Positions 35,721-38,646 of a stretch of 38,646 bases of DNA are shown here, one piece after another (position 1 is the stretch's first letter; each line of letters begins with the position of its first letter). Origin of the DNA: Chara braunii. Lineage: Eukaryota > Streptophyta > Charophyceae > Charales > Characeae. Under the pieces are notes generated by a model. It did not search any database. It was not told where the DNA came from and worked only from the letters and a program-made list of their open reading frames with translations. A program made the position numbers and the translations under genes. The stretch covers positions 1,773,167 through 1,811,812 of the forward strand of contig BFEA01000131.1 in NCBI GenBank assembly GCA_003427395.1, given 5' to 3'.

Positions 35721-36647
35721 GTGACTGGCCTTCATTCCGAGGCGCATGCGGAAGTCGATAGTCCTCTTCTGTATTTTTTTGAGGACTATGCTGTCAGGCT
35801 CGTTCCTACGCTGGTTACTCAAGCTCAAGGACAAGACGTGTGTGCAGCATCTTCTCCATCCGGCAGCGGCGACGTATCGTCTTCAAGTGGTTCTTCACAG
35901 GATTCGGCGCGCGAGTTCAACATAGAGGTATTGGACCCGCTCACGTCCGAGGATTTCGCATGGCTTCCTCTCCCGACCACGGGCCGCTTGCCGGGACCGC
36001 AATGCGCAACACTATGTGCACATCTCCACACGTACTTATCCTTCTATGCACCACCAACTTCGCCGACGGATGAGCAAGTCACGGTGGGGGACATCCTTGG
36101 GCATGTTACCAAGGTGGCCCGCGAGTTTCGCACGCAGCGGTACGATGACAACAACGCACCGCTCATGTATGTCCGCATTCAAGTTGGGCAAGCGTCCTGC
36201 AGCGCTTTGCTGGATAGCGGCGCGTCTCGCAATTTCATGAGCCAAGCCTTTACGCAAAGGGCTGGCCTTGGCGCACAAGTTCGAAGGAAGCCAAACCCGA
36301 CGGCGATCAAGTTGGCGGATGGAAAGACGCAACAACTTCTCGACCGTTATATCGAGGTCATACCGGTTTATTTCGCACCTCATGCATGAGAACCGGTGAC
36401 TTTCGACATTCTCGACACGGACTTCGATATCATTCTGGGAATGCCTTGGCTTGCAAGTGCGGATCACACGGTCAACTTCCACCGGCGGACTTTTGGCGTT
36501 CTCGACGCCTTCGGCGCCGAAGTGGTGTGTACTATTCCTCTACCGCACCCTTCGATTCGGTGCCAAGTGGTGACGGCCAAATCATTCCGGGCGACTTGCG
36601 CTTACGAGCAGCCCGAGGAAATCGGCCTATGTTTCTTACGGACGTAG
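35721..36647 (+). pseudogene. Gypsy polyprotein N-terminal part with aspartic protease, interrupted
   Basis: The frame opens at ATG 35721 and runs 222 codons through a Ser-rich linker to ALLDSGASRNFMS, the retropepsin active site (Asp at 36213-36215). An in-frame TGA at 36387-36389 interrupts the protease before its second motif, FDIILGMPWLA, which continues in the same frame to a TAG at 36645. From about 36629 the reading frame of pol takes over in another register, so one indel also separates protease from reverse transcriptase. No gag capsid or CCHC motif is present. The start is not certain; upstream frames were not conserved. Confidence 0.75.
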
Positions 36648-38646
36648 CCGACTCTTCACCCACATACTTGTCTTCGGACCCCCGGGTGGTGTGGTTGCTG
36701 GACGAGTTCGCCGTCATCTTCGAGTCACCTATCGGTGTGGTGCCGAATCGGCCGATCGCTCACGAGATCATACTTGAGGCCGGTGTCGTGCCGCCGAAAG
36801 GTTGCATCTATCGGATGAGCGAGGAGGAGCTTGAGGTCCTTCGCGCACAACTCTACGACTTGTTGGCCAAGGGCTGGATCCGCCCTAGTAGCTCCCCATA
36901 TGGAGCACCAATTCTCTTCGTCCAGAAGAAGAACAAGGATCTACGATTGTGTATCGACTACCACAAGCTCAACACGCAAACCGTCAAGAATGCGGGGCCT
37001 CTTCCTCGCATCGACGGTCTTCTTGAGCGATTGGGTGGCGTCAAGTATTTTTCTAAGTTGGATTTGAAATCGGGATATCATCAAATTTCGATCCGGCCGA
37101 ATGATCGCTACAAATCCGCGTTCAAAACGCGGTACAGGCATTTTGAGTGGGTGGTCATGCCTTCTGGCCTCACCAACGCCCCGGCGACCTTTCAAGCAGC
37201 AATGACCAATGAGTTTCGTGCAATGTTGGACCGGTTCGTTCTGGTCTACTTAGACGATATTCTCGTCTATAGCCGGACACTGGAGGATCATCTTGGGCAT
37301 CTTCGACGAGTGTTGGAGACGCTCCGCCGCGCCAAGTACAAGGCCAACCGCGACAAGTGTGAATTTGTCCGGCAAGAGCTGGATCACTTGGGCCATTGTG
37401 TCACGCCGGAGGGCATCAGTCCGCTATCGGACAAGATTCAAGCCATCCAAGAGTGGACGGAGCCTCGGAACATCACGGATGTTCGTTCGTTCCTTGGCCT
37501 CGCCGGCTACTACCAGTATTTTATCAAAGGCTACTCGAAGATCGTGGCCCACTTGACCAAGCTTCAATGCGAGGATCGGCCGTTTGACTTCGGAGAGGAG
37601 GCGCGGGAATCATTTTTGGCTCTCAAAGTCGCGCTATTGTCTGCGGAGGTCTTGCGGATATACGACCCGCTTTTGCCTACGCGCGTCACTACGGATGCGT
37701 CAGGCTGTGGCATTGGTGCAGTCCTTGAGCAACATGATGGTGTGGACTGGCACCCGGTCGAGTATTTCAGCAAGAAAGTGCCCGTCGTGCATTCGGTTGA
37801 CGATGCACGCAAGAAGGAGCTCCTCGCCTTCGTCCACATGCTCAAGTGGTGGCGGCACTTCCTCCTTGGTCGAAGCCAATTTCGATGGGTAACGGACAAC
37901 AATCCGTTGGTCTTCTATAAGATCCAAGACACCGTCAACAACACCATCGCTCGATGGATGACTTTCATCGACCAGTTCGACTTCTTTCCCGATCACATTC
38001 CCGGGAAGTCGAACCGTTTTGCGGATGCTCTTTCACGGCGTCTGGATCATTGTGCCGCGGTCTACTCAACCTTCGATATCGACGATGACTTGCGGAACAG
38101 CTTCATCCGCGGCTACCAAGCCGACCTCGAGTTCCGGTACAAGTGCGCGGATTGCTCCTCTCCTAATCCGGCGCCTTCTCACTACCGGATCCAAGAGGGG
38201 TACTTGCTTGTCCACACACGGGTGAAGGACCTTCTTTGCGTACCGAGTGCTCCTCACTTGCGTACACGGCTTCTTGGTGAGTTCCACGATGCTCCCGCCA
38301 CCGAACACTTTGGAGTCAATCGCACGATTGGCCGACTTCGCGAGCGATTTTGGTGGCCCGGCCTTCTCGGCGACGTCACCCGCTATTGCGAGTCATGCGA
38401 GGTTTGCCAACGCTGCAAATCCCGCAACCACCGTACGTATGGCGAGTTACGACCATTACCGGTCCCTTTGAGGCGAAGGGAAGCGATTGCCATGGACATT
38501 ACCGGCCCGTTCCCCAAGCACAAGACCGGCGTGGATGGGATTCTCACGGTGGTCGACCGACTCACCAAGTTTGCCATGTTTTTGCCTTGCCGCTATCATG
38601 CCAAGGCACCGGAGTTGGCCGAGGTTCTTTACGCCGGTTGGATTCG
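36629..38646 (+). CDS. Gypsy pol: reverse transcriptase, RNase H, integrase (open to window end)
   Basis: I read 672 codons with no stop. Reverse transcriptase: [55 protein letters not shown] and VLVYLDDILVYS with the YxDD site. RNase H: VTTDASGCGIGAVLEQ, the Glu helix KKELLAFVHMLKWW, and the third Asp in RWVTDNNPL, with HIPGKSNRFADALSRR closing it. Integrase zinc finger: HDAPATEHFG and CESCEVCQRC. Core start: IAMDITGPFP with the first catalytic Asp. All visible catalytic residues are intact. The frame probably belongs to one polyprotein with the protease part upstream; the first in-frame ATG here is given only for convenience. Integrase C terminus, any chromodomain and the 3' LTR lie outside the window. 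Confidence 0.93.
   Translation, partial: MFLTDVADSSPTYLSSDPRVVWLLDEFAVIFESPIGVVPNRPIAHEIILEAGVVPPKGCIYRMSEEELEVLRAQLYDLLAKGWIRPSSSPYGAPILFVQKKNKDLRLCIDYHKLNTQTVKNAGPLPRIDGLLERLGGVKYFSKLDLKSGYHQISIRPNDRYKSAFKTRYRHFEWVVMPSGLTNAPATFQAAMTNEFRAMLDRFVLVYLDDILVYSRTLEDHLGHLRRVLETLRRAKYKANRDKCEFVRQELDHLGHCVTPEGISPLSDKIQAIQEWTEPRNITDVRSFLGLAGYYQYFIKGYSKIVAHLTKLQCEDRPFDFGEEARESFLALKVALLSAEVLRIYDPLLPTRVTTDASGCGIGAVLEQHDGVDWHPVEYFSKKVPVVHSVDDARKKELLAFVHMLKWWRHFLLGRSQFRWVTDNNPLVFYKIQDTVNNTIARWMTFIDQFDFFPDHIPGKSNRFADALSRRLDHCAAVYSTFDIDDDLRNSFIRGYQADLEFRYKCADCSSPNPAPSHYRIQEGYLLVHTRVKDLLCVPSAPHLRTRLLGEFHDAPATEHFGVNRTIGRLRERFWWPGLLGDVTRYCESCEVCQRCKSRNHRTYGELRPLPVPLRRREAIAMDITGPFPKHKTGVDGILTVVDRLTKFAMFLPCRYHAKAPELAEVLYAGWI

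Larger units (their letters stand above)
34950..38646 (+). mobile_element. Ty3/gypsy retrotransposon, 3' end beyond the window
   Basis: A probable LTR/leader (about 34950-35700) is followed by protease, reverse transcriptase, RNase H and the first half of integrase on the plus strand. The pol frame is open for its whole visible length. No gag capsid or zinc knuckle is seen between leader and protease. Coding sequence is GC-rich and uniform. It is much less decayed than the minus-strand chromovirus. Confidence 0.88.

Overview
The window looks like nuclear DNA of a green-lineage eukaryote. The evidence is one split gene for a plant-type vacuolar Na+/H+ antiporter (NHX), a plant-type mitochondrial nad4 fragment embedded in the DNA, a U2 snRNA sequence with a plant-like 5' end, and Ty3/gypsy elements including a chromodomain type. 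The very long, transposon-loaded introns and the edit-free look of the nad4 copy would fit a streptophyte alga such as a Characeae member, but that placement is inference. There are no operons, bacterial genes or CRISPR arrays.

The only cellular gene I can support is NHX on the plus strand. Seven internal exons (5811-5900, 7756-7853, 10099-10158, 13505-13551, 20108-20302, 21799-21845, 32714-32780) join with matching phases at GT/AG borders. Together they encode about 201 residues from the third membrane segment to the middle of the transporter. The introns run from 1.5 to 10.9 kb. The N-terminal exon(s) were not found upstream and the C-terminal exons were not found downstream.

Almost everything else is repeat-derived. 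Region by region: 1-800 holds a microsatellite and U6 snRNA pseudogenes, one split by a tRNA-derived SINE. 3.08-3.58 kb is a recent 248-bp tandem duplication. 4.0-5.3 kb is a decayed LTR/leader-like block. Introns from 5.9 to 20.1 kb carry a U6 pseudogene, two copies of a short hairpin MITE, a second SINE family, a decayed copy of an NHX exon border, a minisatellite, a degenerate minus-strand chromovirus (14.5-19.05 kb) and a U2 retropseudogene. 20.3-21.8 kb has a 255-bp tandem pair and a second copy of the first SINE. The last intron, 21.8-32.7 kb, has duplicated U6-like sequences, an AT-rich block, a third MITE, a non-autonomous hAT element containing a 403-base assembly gap, a tandem repeat field and the nad4 insertion. 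33-38.6 kb has a fourth MITE, a 159-bp tandem duplication and a young-looking plus-strand Ty3/gypsy element running off the window end.

No wholly new biochemical system is visible. The strongest unusual signals are the density of snRNA retrocopies (U6 and U2) with SINEs, an hAT element with a perfect 8-bp target duplication in extremely G-rich DNA, a four-copy TA-flanked MITE family, and a decayed exon copy whose differences are almost all transitions.
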